NCBI GenBank assembly: GCA_001870995.2 | Contig: MLAV02000013.1 | Location: 124,001-188,000 of the forward strand | Source of the DNA: Chitinophaga sp. CB10 | Lineage (GTDB): Bacteria > Bacteroidota > Bacteroidia > Chitinophagales > Chitinophagaceae | Direction: 5' to 3' | DNA length: 64,000 nt | Part shown: one piece after another, positions 34,977 through 43,551 of the stretch | How the letters are laid out: each line of letters opens with the position of its first letter | How positions within the stretch are numbered: position 1 is the first letter of the stretch | Position numbers and translations under genes: made by a program | The notes under the pieces: model-generated | Told to the model about the DNA's origin: nothing | Seen by the model: the letters and a program-made list of their open reading frames with translations, nothing else | Databases searched by the model: none

Positions 34977-35621
34977 ATGAAAAATTTGAATTTCAGGTAT
35001 TATCCCGCCGGCGTGTTATTTACGTTGTTCTGCATTATTGTCGTAGTAAATTTCTTGTTACGCACGCTAATCGCGGATTATTTCGGCCAGCCGTTAACTT
35101 TATGGCAAGAAGCCGCACTATTACTCAGCAGCGGTGGACTTGTACGACTTCTCTTCGGCCCGGTTAATAAATATCTCATGTGGAAGCCTTACCTGAAATT
35201 ATTGGGCCTCCACGACCTTCGGGGCAATTATGCAGGCGAACTGGTATCCACCTTCCATATCAACGATGACCCGCAGCTGGGCCATGTCACCAAGCACCTC
35301 CTGGTAAGCATCTCACAAAACCTCAATGGCATTTATCTTACCGGGAAGGTTTTCAATAACGCCGCAGACCCTACTCCTACTTCTACCTTCAGCAGTGGCG
35401 CTGCAGACCTGGTAAAATTGGACGATGGTAGATTCCAACTGTCGTACACCTTTACGAACAATGGTAATTTACAGAGCGCCGAGCATGCAAAATATGGACT
35501 ACAAACACACCTGGGCTATACCATTCTATATTTCAACCCTCAGAACAGGCAGCTCGAAGGCACTTACTTCACCCATGAGCGGCAAAGTAGCGGTAGAATT
35601 AAACTGTTACCTCAACCTTAA
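34977..35621 (+). CDS. two-TM beta-rich membrane protein (Cap15/S-2TMbeta-like), candidate accessory effector of the Cas13b locus
   Basis: A 214-aa membrane protein, 26 bp upstream of cas13b on the same strand. Two hydrophobic helices come first: about 9-32 (AGVLFTLFCIIVVVNFLL) and about 44-64 (EAALLLSSGGLVRLLFG). After a basic/aromatic linker (KYLMWKPYLKLLGLHDL) the rest (about 80-214) has only beta-type sequence. It opens with LRGNYAGEL and includes KHLLVSISQNLNGIYLTGKVF, GRFQLSYTFTNNG and HLGYTILYFN, closing with QLEGTYFTHERQSSGRIKL. That order (2TM, then a small barrel beginning 'LRGxYxG' and ending 'LxGxYFTxRxxxGxI') is that of the Cap15/SMODS-associated 2TM-beta effectors of CBASS. It contains no R-X4-H, so it is not a HEPN protein like Csx28. 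The fold assignment is by pattern only. I see no convincing promoter in the 93 bp upstream. Confidence 0.75.
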   Translation: MKNLNFRYYPAGVLFTLFCIIVVVNFLLRTLIADYFGQPLTLWQEAALLLSSGGLVRLLFGPVNKYLMWKPYLKLLGLHDLRGNYAGELVSTFHINDDPQLGHVTKHLLVSISQNLNGIYLTGKVFNNAADPTPTSTFSSGAADLVKLDDGRFQLSYTFTNNGNLQSAEHAKYGLQTHLGYTILYFNPQNRQLEGTYFTHERQSSGRIKLLPQP

Positions 35622-35647
35622 TTATCACCATCATAAACATTAATGCG

Positions 35648-38600
35648 ATGCACCCTAAAAAAAGCGGCAGTGCCCCCACTGCCTATGAAGCCTTTACAGA
35701 CTTTGGCGACAAGACTGCCGACCTGGCGATTTATTACAATATAGCCGTTGCCAACCTGAATGAAATAAGGAAGGCGATCAATGCATCCACCGCCAATCCT
35801 GACACGCAGCTGGCGCGACTGGCGGAATATCTTTGGAGCGCACATAAAGATGCCAAAAATAGCAGAGGGTATGAACTTACACCTGATGATAAAGTGATAA
35901 TCAATGAGCTTTGCAAGAAGGTGGAGGATATCCGGAATTTCTACTCCCACCAGTGGCATGATCCGTGTGTGCTGGAGTGTTCAGGGCAACTCGTATCCTT
36001 TATAAATGATAGGTACAAGCTGGCTGCCGCGATGGTGGCTAAAGATGATCCCGCGGCCGTGGCGGATTATGAAGCGCTCCTGGGTAAGCGTGAATATAAA
36101 CCGTACAAACTTTTTAATGGCAGTGTACTTACAGTGGAAGGCCGCATCTTCTTCCTCAGCTTTTTCCTCAGCAGTGGCCAGCTTTCGCAGCTGATGCAGC
36201 AGCGCAGAGGCTTCAAGCGGACGGATATGCCGCTGTTCCGTGCCAAACGTAAGATTTATCTCTATTATACCCTTCGGGATGGGGCTACCATGGCGCACTT
36301 CCATCAGGAGCAAAGCGTGCTTTCCACGCTTTCGGCGGAGGATCAAAAGCAGGTACTCAAAGCGCGGACGGCTTATAAGCTGATCTCTTACCTGAACGAC
36401 TATCCTGACTTCTGGGGCAATACGGAGAAGATGCCGTTGTATCTCTCCAAAGGCAAAAAGATCGAAAATATTGATAACTTGTACGAATATCTTCAACAGC
36501 ATCCTGAACTGCTGCCAGATTTTGAATTCGCCCCGCCGGACGAAGAGGAAACGGGTATCCGCAAGCATATACTCTTTACGCATGAGGGCCTGCCGGGGTA
36601 CGAATTTAAGATGGACTTTCCGATGCTTTACCGCCTGGTGGTGCTCATGCAGCTGTTTAATGCAACGGTCCTGCAGGAATCCCCTGTGGATACGCTCCTG
36701 CAAAACCTGCGTACCGTCATCGAAGGCCGGCAGAAGCTATTCGACATTTTAAATACCAGGCTAAAAGATCGCACGGCGGAAGATCTCGCCTTTCTCCTGG
36801 ACCGTAAAAACCAGCACTTAAGAGGCAGCAGGCTGCTGACTGAAACCAGTATCACGTTTTTTGAACAGCTGGAAGATGGTTACCAGGAGGACATTGACCA
36901 AAGAGAAATGATTATATCGGCCATCCGGTCGTTCCAGACCAACCAGGAAGACGAGCCGCTCCCTGAACCCATCCAGGTGTATCAACAGGACCTCGTATCC
37001 ACCACCGACCGTAAATTCAGACCAGGCAACCGTTTTATGCACTACGCCGCCACCTACCTGATGGATTTCGCCGGCGACGATTGGTATTGGGGTGTGGAAA
37101 ACTTTGAGATGGATCAGCTTAACGGCAATGAACATGAAACACTCGTGAAAAGGAAACGGTACTTTAAGGCCTCCGAAATACCGGACCAGTACCGGCTTAC
37201 ATTGGAGGATGACCATGTGTACATAGCCATCCGGCGGGATACCAGCGGTGATAAGAACTTTGAACAATTTATCCAATTCAGCATTGGCCGGCAAGCGATG
37301 AAGTATTTAATGGCTTTTGTTTTGAGCAAAAATGGGAAAGCGTATCAGCAGGTAATCAGGGAATTCTTTGATAAACTGAAGGCTGATATAATCCGGCTTA
37401 AAGAGGACGGCGGCTTTAAGGCAGACCACACTTACCATCTCCTGGAAGAGGCATTTGTATCTCCCTACCTTAAACCCGCCCCGGATAGTGACTGGAAAAC
37501 AGTGGAGGAAGCAGTCAACAGGCGGATCACCCAGCTCAAAGAGAAATGGCAAAACATCCTGCAGAACCTGGATTACATGCGAAGAGCGGAGAAGAACCGC
37601 GCTATCATGGAAGCGTATAAGCTCTTTGATTGGCCGAGGGATGCAAAAACGAAAGCGCCGAAGTTTTTCAGGAAGCATGAATATAATTATATGAGCATTT
37701 GCCATTATGAGATTGCTTCACCCAAAAAAGGAAAAAGGCGGAATAACCTGGAACAACTTTATAATTGGCAGTTCAAATTAGCCGGCCGCAAACCAAAAAT
37801 TCCTAAAAAGATAGAGGACCTGCTGTTCCGTGCAAAAAGCCTGGATGATTTGCTGATAAATGTATTGAAAGATCGCAGGAATGATTTAAACAAGAGAAAA
37901 GCCGCTTTACACAAAAGTACCGGCGCCGCTCGTATTTCCATGCTGGCGGACCTTTGCAGATACCTGCGCCTGTCTGTTCCCGCAGGGCTGCAACAAGAAG
38001 CCGGGCAGCAGGCCTTACATAAACAGCGGATGGAAACCCTGGATGTGCTTCCATTCCCCATTCATCCGATGTTGGTAATGAAGGCATTTTTTTCCAAACA
38101 ATACGGAAAAGGCAAAACTGAATTCAAAATTTTAGAAAAGGATAATCTCCAGCAAAAGGTACATCCTGCCCATAATATATTTGCAAACGTCAGGAAAAAT
38201 TATGCTTTACTGAAAGGGCTTTACGCTTCGCATTACCAGGCATCCGTAGCGGAAGTTTTATATCCCGGTGATATTAGCGCCGGCAGCAGGAAAAAACTGA
38301 CAGGACTTATAAACGATACTTTAACAGAAGACGTGTTGTTATGGTGGATGGCCCAGCAATACCTGCAAAACAACAGCTATACGAGTAACATGGCAGCGCA
38401 GCTGCTCCACCCCACGAAGAAGGAATACCATGTTGGCAATCTGCACCGGGTGGCCATCACCTTCCCGCTGAGAGGGCAGCCGTTTATCTACACCACTGTA
38501 CTCCTGCATCAGCTGGATGATATGATGTTCCGGACGCTGGAGGACTACCTGTACCGCGCCGCCGTGCATTACGTCAACCGCCATACAAAAGAAAGGGCCA

Positions 38601-39115
38601 TCTGGGCAGATAACGAGTTGTCCATTGATAAGATAAATCCGGGCGCCCCCTTCCCCGACGGTTCCTTACAACATCCGGTTTCATTCGACATCCTGCGGGA
38701 TGAAATCAGCCTCGTACGGCGTACGGGGAAAAAATTTGCGGCAGCGATACTGAATTTTGAACGTAAAGTTTTATCAACCGCTGCTGATAGTTTATTTGGG
38801 GGAGATCTAAACCAACTGCATCAACACCTGCTCGTAACTTGTCAGACGCCCGGGTCGGCCTGCCATCACTACAATTTCGCGAAACTCCTCGAGCTCGCGC
38901 AAACCCTTGGCTGGAAGGACCTGGATATTATCCGTGACGAGTTGAACGGCGATCCGAGTAACAGGAATATTGCGTTGCATAATGATATACCGCAGGCAGG
39001 GAGCTTTTCATGGATGACGAGGCCCGGGACGAAATTGAGGGAAGTGTTGGGGATAAAGGAGGATTTGCATGCAAAAAAGGATCATTCGAGGTATGTGGAG
39101 TTGGGAAATGGGTGA
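35648..39115 (+). CDS. cas13b: type VI-B CRISPR RNA-guided RNase Cas13b
   Basis: A crRNA-guided RNA nuclease that on target recognition cleaves RNA in cis and in trans. The 1155-aa length is typical of Cas13b. The two HEPN R-X4-H catalytic motifs are at the extremes, as in this subtype: R96-NFYS-H101 near the N-terminus (DIRNFYSHQWH) and R1106-NIAL-H1111 near the C-terminus (SNRNIALHND). Both are intact, so the enzyme should be active. The middle is Lys/Arg-rich and helical. It is directly followed by an array of 36-nt repeats with the Cas13b-type sequence and end pairing, in the plus orientation. It follows the 2TM-beta gene by 26 bp, so both are likely co-expressed. The ATG at 35648 is the first in frame after that gene. 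Confidence 0.95.
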   Translation: MHPKKSGSAPTAYEAFTDFGDKTADLAIYYNIAVANLNEIRKAINASTANPDTQLARLAEYLWSAHKDAKNSRGYELTPDDKVIINELCKKVEDIRNFYSHQWHDPCVLECSGQLVSFINDRYKLAAAMVAKDDPAAVADYEALLGKREYKPYKLFNGSVLTVEGRIFFLSFFLSSGQLSQLMQQRRGFKRTDMPLFRAKRKIYLYYTLRDGATMAHFHQEQSVLSTLSAEDQKQVLKARTAYKLISYLNDYPDFWGNTEKMPLYLSKGKKIENIDNLYEYLQQHPELLPDFEFAPPDEEETGIRKHILFTHEGLPGYEFKMDFPMLYRLVVLMQLFNATVLQESPVDTLLQNLRTVIEGRQKLFDILNTRLKDRTAEDLAFLLDRKNQHLRGSRLLTETSITFFEQLEDGYQEDIDQREMIISAIRSFQTNQEDEPLPEPIQVYQQDLVSTTDRKFRPGNRFMHYAATYLMDFAGDDWYWGVENFEMDQLNGNEHETLVKRKRYFKASEIPDQYRLTLEDDHVYIAIRRDTSGDKNFEQFIQFSIGRQAMKYLMAFVLSKNGKAYQQVIREFFDKLKADIIRLKEDGGFKADHTYHLLEEAFVSPYLKPAPDSDWKTVEEAVNRRITQLKEKWQNILQNLDYMRRAEKNRAIMEAYKLFDWPRDAKTKAPKFFRKHEYNYMSICHYEIASPKKGKRRNNLEQLYNWQFKLAGRKPKIPKKIEDLLFRAKSLDDLLINVLKDRRNDLNKRKAALHKSTGAARISMLADLCRYLRLSVPAGLQQEAGQQALHKQRMETLDVLPFPIHPMLVMKAFFSKQYGKGKTEFKILEKDNLQQKVHPAHNIFANVRKNYALLKGLYASHYQASVAEVLYPGDISAGSRKKLTGLINDTLTEDVLLWWMAQQYLQNNSYTSNMAAQLLHPTKKEYHVGNLHRVAITFPLRGQPFIYTTVLLHQLDDMMFRTLEDYLYRAAVHYVNRHTKERAIWADNELSIDKINPGAPFPDGSLQHPVSFDILRDEISLVRRTGKKFAAAILNFERKVLSTAADSLFGGDLNQLHQHLLVTCQTPGSACHHYNFAKLLELAQTLGWKDLDIIRDELNGDPSNRNIALHNDIPQAGSFSWMTRPGTKLREVLGIKEDLHAKKDHSRYVELGNG

Positions 39116-39173
39116 TTTTTTGGGGATATGATTAAGGGAGATGTAAGATGGGAAAGGGATTGAGAGGAGAGTG
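39116..39173 (+). other. presumptive CRISPR leader
   Basis: 58 bp of purine-rich sequence (GGGAGATG, GGGAAAGGG, GAGAGGAGAG) between the cas13b stop and repeat 1. It is the leader side because the adjoining repeats are perfect, while the far end of the array is degenerate. No clear promoter box is visible, so the array may be read from the cas13b transcript or a promoter inside its 3' end. Confidence 0.5.
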
Positions 39174-40861
39174 GGTGTGGAAGCCTGCTTTTTGAGAGGT
39201 AGATACACCCACACCAGTCATTCACCCACCTCCTTTTATGGTGTGGAAGCCTGCTTTTTGAGAGGTAGATACACCGAACCTTGCTGAGGTTAGCGAAAAT
39301 GCTTCGGTGTGGAAGCCTGCTTTTTGAGAGGTAGATACACCCAGAGTGCCGTTATAGAGGATCATAGCCTCGGTGTGGAAGCCTGCTTTTTGAGAGGTAG
39401 ATACACCCGTAACCCACAGCTCCCCATTATACTTATAGGTGTGGAAGCCTGCTTTTTGAGAGGTAGATACACCGGTAAGAAAAAGATCTCCAAATTGTAT
39501 GTAGGTGTGGAAGCCTGCTTTTTGAGAGGTAGATACACCTTTACGGGCTTATTCTCTTTCATGAATTCTGGTGTGGAAGCCTGCTTTTTGAGAGGTAGAT
39601 ACACCTGTACTATTGCATAAGCAAAATACCCTAAGGGTGTGGAAGCCTGCTTTTTGAGAGGTAGATACACCTCTTCTCTACTTTACTTTGCGAATTCTTC
39701 CGGTGTGGAAGCCTGCTTTTTGAGAGGTAGATACACCCGTTTCGTCCAAGTGCCCGTAGGCAAACTCGGTGTGGAAGCCTGCTTTTTGAGAGGTAGATAC
39801 ACCCCGGCAGATCCTTCGCTACGTCCTTTTTCTGGTGTGGAAGCCTGCTTTTTGAGAGGTAGATACACCCGTAGAAATAAAGGCCCATAAAGAAATAGAG
39901 GTGTGGAAGCCTGCTTTTTGAGAGGTAGATACACCGGCGATACCTGAAGCCTCTGTGATGGCAAAGGTGTGGAAGCCTGCTTTTTGAGAGGTAGATACAC
40001 CATTTTACCAATTACTTCTTTGTACCTGCTGGGTGTGGAAGCCTGCTTTTTGAGAGGTAGATACACCCCAGCCAATAACAGCCTAATATAGACTTGCGGT
40101 GTGGAAGCCTGCTTTTTGAGAGGTAGATACACCTCCGCCTGATTACCGGCATTAACTGGCAAAGGCGTGGAAGCCTGCTTTTTGAGAGGTAGATACACCA
40201 CTGCCGTTGCTAAGGATGGACCACAACCGTGGTGTGGAAGCCTGCTTTTTGAGAGGTAGATACACCCTGATTTCTTCATTTCCCAGGTCGGCCATGGGTG
40301 TGGAAGCCTGCTTTTTGAGAGGTAGATACACCCCCTTCTCCTGATACATGGTATGTAGTTTCTGGTGTGGAAGCCTGCTTTTTGAGAGGTAGATACACCA
40401 CGTCTGGCGGTCGCCTTAACCAGTATATGGGTGTGGAAGCCTGCTTTTTGAGAGGTAGATACACCTCAACAGAACCTTAACTGTAGCCATTTTTAGGTGT
40501 GGAAGCCTGCTTTTTGAGAGGTAGATACACCCGGACTTGCTGCCAACTGTCGGAACACACAGGTGCGGAAGCCTACTTTTTGCGAGGTAGATACACCTGA
40601 CTAATTGTAAGGCTTTCTTTTTTACTGGGTGTGGAAGCCTACTTTTTGAGAGGTAGATACACCCTGTTGTCATAGTGGCCCTCCAGGAGTTTTGGTGCGA
40701 AAGCCTGCTTTTTGAGAGGTAGATACACCTTTCAGACGGGAAAATGGTGTCAATAACACGGTGTGGAAGCCTGCTTTTTGAGAGGTAGAACCACCATTCA
40801 CGATCTAACTTTTTCGCCTCCCATGGGTGTGGAAGCCTGCTTTTTGACAGGTAGATATACC
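39174..40861 (+). CRISPR. type VI-B CRISPR array, 26 repeats and 25 spacers
   Basis: The 36-nt repeat starts GGTGTGGAAGCCTGC, continues TTTTTGAGAGG and ends TAGATACACC. The first five bases (GGTGT) pair with the last five (ACACC), as the GTTGT/ACAAC ends do in known Cas13b repeats, and the inner GTGGAAG...TTTTGAG...AC pattern also matches those repeats in this orientation. Spacers are 30 nt (period 66), except two of 31 nt before 40231 and 40364. Repeats 1-15 and 17-21 are identical; repeat 16 (40164) has GGCGTGG. Repeats 22-26 (starting 40562, 40628, 40694, 40760, 40826) carry one to three changes each, marking the old end. Reading frames on both strands through the array are artefacts of the repeat period. 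Confidence 0.99.
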
Positions 40862-40891
40862 AACTACCGAAACATAAATAACCACGATAAA

Positions 40892-40927
40892 GGTCTGAAG
40901 GCTTACTATTGAAAGTAGCCTACATTT
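40892..40927 (+). repeat. decayed 27th CRISPR repeat
   Basis: It starts exactly 66 bp after repeat 26. Its first 19 bases match the consensus at 13 positions (GGT.TG.A.GC.T.CT.TT), and TTGA-AAG-TAG...TACA continues the match with small shifts. It keeps the array register without being functional. Confidence 0.55.
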
Positions 40928-40950
40928 CGCTCCTAATGTAAATAGCCTCT

Positions 40951-40978
40951 TTTGAAAAGCTCATATCCCCTACCTTTG
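40951..40978 (+). promoter_or_regulatory. promoter of the araC-type gene
   Basis: TACCTTTG (40971-40978) is a consensus -7 box 18 bp before the start codon. A TTTG at 40951-40954 could serve as -33, with a rather short 16-nt spacer. Confidence 0.55.
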
Positions 40979-40996
40979 CCCTAAACCAAACCACTC

Positions 40997-41836
40997 ATGA
41001 TCACTGACGAACACGGCAACCTCTACAAATCCGCCGCTGCCCTGCAGGAGGTAATCACGCATTATTACCATATCTTCAACCCTGCCGGCAGCACCCCTAT
41101 TCGTAAACATCTTTCCCCTAACCTGGAAATGATGGTAGTGATCAATTTTGGCGCTGATATACCTTTCTCATTTGGCAGCGAACCACCAGGAGCCTATCAA
41201 ATCAAGGAAGCAGCAGCGATAGGTCCACTGCGGAAAATGCTCAATTACGAGCTGCCTCCCGGCACGGATGCCATCGTGCTCAACTTCCACCTCAATGGAT
41301 TTTACCGGATATTCAGCACGCCCATTGATCAATATCAGGACGTGGTATTCCCGGTAACATTGCCGTATATACAGGAGCTGTGGGAGGAGTTAAAGGCTGC
41401 CGATATTCATCAAAGAATAGAGATGCTCAATGCATACCTGCTATCCCGGGTAACAGACAATGACCCTGGTTCAGGCCCGCTGCTGGCAGGCAAAAACTAC
41501 TTTCACGACCCTGTCATCCAGCCGGCGAAAGCGATTGCCGCCAATGCGAATATTTCAGAAAGAACTGTTCAGTTAAGATTCCAGAAATACACGGGATATT
41601 CACCGAAAGAATTGCTGCGGTTCCTCAGGTTTAAAGCAGTCGTTAACACTATTATCTCCCAAAAAGAAAAAATACCTGATGTATTTGACCTGATCGCCAC
41701 CTTTGGCTACCATGACCAGAGCCACCTGATAAAGGATTTCAGGTATTACCTGGAAACGACACCGCAGCAATTTATTAAAGCATTAAAAGATAATTTTTTT
41801 GTACCCGGTTCAGGAAGAAATGCCGGTGCTGAATAA
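40997..41836 (+). CDS. AraC-family transcriptional regulator
   Basis: A 279-aa regulator. The N-terminal 150 residues are a beta-rich ligand-type domain (NLEMMVVINFGADIPFSFGSEP). The C-terminal 100 residues hold the double HTH of AraC/XylS: AKAIAANANISERTVQLRFQKYTGYSPKELLRFLRF and DLIATFGYHDQSHLIKDFRYYLETTPQQF. It is convergent with an NmrA-like gene whose stop is 7 bp away. A link to the CRISPR locus upstream is not suggested by the sequence. It may control the neighbouring reductase, but that is inference. Confidence 0.92.
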   Translation: MITDEHGNLYKSAAALQEVITHYYHIFNPAGSTPIRKHLSPNLEMMVVINFGADIPFSFGSEPPGAYQIKEAAAIGPLRKMLNYELPPGTDAIVLNFHLNGFYRIFSTPIDQYQDVVFPVTLPYIQELWEELKAADIHQRIEMLNAYLLSRVTDNDPGSGPLLAGKNYFHDPVIQPAKAIAANANISERTVQLRFQKYTGYSPKELLRFLRFKAVVNTIISQKEKIPDVFDLIATFGYHDQSHLIKDFRYYLETTPQQFIKALKDNFFVPGSGRNAGAE

Positions 41837-41843
41837 AGGGTAA

Positions 41844-42728
41844 TCAACCTTTGAAATAACCTGCATGGTCCTTTACAAACTCAACAAAACTACGTGCAGC
41901 CTTACCCGTTACCTCCTGCACCGCATTGCTGATGCCAGCCGCCTCTCCGCGGGCATAATGCGCATAATCTTCCATCAGCCCCTCCGCCTGCCATTCGGGG
42001 AAACCTAAGGACAATACCGCCTGCAGCATATCTTCGGGAGCTACATCAATATAGCGTACTGCCTTGCCTGTTACTTCAGATAAAATACCTGCCAATTCAT
42101 AATGGGTAAGGGATTCCGGGCCTGTAATATCCAACACTTTATTATACCAGCGGTCAGTGGTAAGCGCTGTTGCCGCCACCGCAGCAATATCCCGTACATC
42201 CACCACGCTTACTTTTGCATTCCCTGCAGGCGCATAGAACTGGCCTTTGTGTATAATACTATCCCGGAATAACAAGAAGCCCTGCATAAATAAATTTGGC
42301 CGCAGGAAGGTATAGGCCATACCGCTGGCTGCTATATGAGCTTCCACGGCAGCATGGTAACGGAGGAACCGCACCGGAGAAGCAGCATCTGCTTTATATT
42401 GCGACAACTTCACCAGGTGCTTCACTCCTGCTGCCGCCGCAATATCCGTAAAAGTAATCTGCTGGCGTTCCGCACTGGCTGTGGAATTGGTTAACAGGAA
42501 AGCGCTTTGTATCCCCGCTACTGCGTGGCGTAGGGAATCAGGGTTATCAAAATCTCCTACTATCACTTCTGCACCCTTCATATGTGAAAACCTGGCTGCA
42601 TCCGCCGCATTCCGCACCATCGCACGGAAAGGAATACCCTTTTCCGCCAGCATATTCGCGAGTACAGTTCCAATTTTACCAGTTGTTCCTGTCAGCAGGA
42701 TCGTTGCATGTGTTTTTTCTGTGTTCAT
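41844..42728 (-). CDS. NmrA-like NAD(P)-binding SDR-family protein
   Basis: A 294-aa atypical short-chain dehydrogenase fold. The Rossmann motif TILLTGTTGKIGTVLANML is at residues 9-27, followed by strand-2 MVRNAADAARF and VIVGDFDNPDSLRHAVAG, typical of NmrA/quinone-reductase-like proteins (e.g. QOR2). The classical YxxxK active site is absent; YKADAASPVRFLRYHAAVEAHI lies where these proteins use a variant. It is a cytoplasmic redox sensor or quinone reductase candidate. The start is the ATG at 42728. Confidence 0.85.
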   Translation of the reverse strand: MNTEKTHATILLTGTTGKIGTVLANMLAEKGIPFRAMVRNAADAARFSHMKGAEVIVGDFDNPDSLRHAVAGIQSAFLLTNSTASAERQQITFTDIAAAAGVKHLVKLSQYKADAASPVRFLRYHAAVEAHIAASGMAYTFLRPNLFMQGFLLFRDSIIHKGQFYAPAGNAKVSVVDVRDIAAVAATALTTDRWYNKVLDITGPESLTHYELAGILSEVTGKAVRYIDVAPEDMLQAVLSLGFPEWQAEGLMEDYAHYARGEAAGISNAVQEVTGKAARSFVEFVKDHAGYFKG

Positions 42729-42931
42729 AGCTTTGTGATTTATACCACAAAACTCTATGATCGGCGACCGATAAAATTGTAAGAAAACGAAACTGCCGGG
42801 TATTACCCAGCTACAAATCCGGGAACCTCTTCAAAAAAATGCCTGCATCTAAACACAAAAAATTCCCGGGAAAAGGTCAGCGCTTACGCGCCTCCCCCTC
42901 CCGGGCAACAAAAATTGGGGTTTTTCGATAA

Positions 42932-43420
42932 CTACTTCCTCACTTTTTTCTCAAAAGCGTCAGAAGCCTGGTTAATCTTGTTTCCAATGGATTCAAACGA
43001 GTGGTTGATTTTATCCAATGTGGACTGGATCTGCGGCTGTACGGTCAAATCCCCGCCTTTTTCCTTGGTACGCAGATCAATCAATGTTTTATAATCTTCG
43101 TCCGCCAGCTTTTTGTAGTCTTTCAGACCCTGGGTGACAGCGTCTTTCAGGCCGGCGTCGTCGATGGATTTCATTTTGCCAACGGTTTCAATGGATTTAT
43201 CCAGGTGCTCGGACCAGGATTTGCGCACAGTTTCCGCTTTGGCGTAGTCCTGGCTGCTCATGGCGCCGTTCATGGCATTCATATCTTTCTCATTCTCGTT
43301 CATCACGGTCATCAGCTTATTGTTGTGTTCCACAGGGTCAACGGCGGTATCGCAGCTTACAACGTTCATACTGATAAGGGCTGCTCCGAAGAGCGCGAGG
43401 ATGCTGTTTACTTTTTTCAT
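42932..43420 (-). CDS. small helical lipoprotein of unknown function
   Basis: 162 aa from the ATG at 43420. Lipoprotein signal MKKVNSILALFGAALISMNVVSC (Cys23), then an all-helical, highly charged body (HNNKLMTVMNENEKDMNAMNG, TVGKMKSIDDAGLKDAV, a C-terminal amphipathic FEKKVRK) that is probably a helical bundle or coiled coil in the periplasm. An ATG six codons upstream (43438) lies only a few bases from the predicted transcript start set by the TACTTTTG box at 43449-43456, so the inner ATG is preferred. No family recognised beyond a DUF-like look. Confidence 0.75.
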   Translation of the reverse strand: MKKVNSILALFGAALISMNVVSCDTAVDPVEHNNKLMTVMNENEKDMNAMNGAMSSQDYAKAETVRKSWSEHLDKSIETVGKMKSIDDAGLKDAVTQGLKDYKKLADEDYKTLIDLRTKEKGGDLTVQPQIQSTLDKINHSFESIGNKINQASDAFEKKVRK

Positions 43421-43448
43421 TTTAATCGAGTTTTTCATTTTGATACCA

Positions 43449-43456
43449 CAAAAGTA
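43449..43456 (-). promoter_or_regulatory. -7 box of the small lipoprotein gene
   Basis: TACTTTTG on the minus strand fits TAnnTTTG. No clear -33 element is visible. Confidence 0.45.
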
Positions 43457-43516
43457 GCTGACCAGGGAGCTTGGCGATATCCCTGAAATCAGCCATTTTT
43501 AATTCCTATACTATAG

Positions 43517-43524
43517 TAATTTTG
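43517..43524 (+). promoter_or_regulatory. -7 box of the histidine kinase/response regulator operon
   Basis: TAATTTTG on the plus strand, 27 bp before the TTG start at 43552. No clear -33 element is visible. Confidence 0.45.
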
Positions 43525-43551
43525 CAGGTAATTGATAAATACTGATCTATT

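Noticed and set aside
34977..35621. Assignment of the Cas13b neighbour as Csx28 or Csx27.
   Set aside because: No R-X4-H motif is present, so it is not a HEPN protein, and it has two helices plus a long beta-rich domain in place of the multi-helix Csx27 layout. Only a profile search could settle it.
39309..40673. Several open reading frames on both strands made of repeated VEACFLRGRYT or VYLPLKKQASTP units.
   Set aside because: They are translations of the CRISPR repeat; the 66-bp period keeps the frame open. The array explains them fully.
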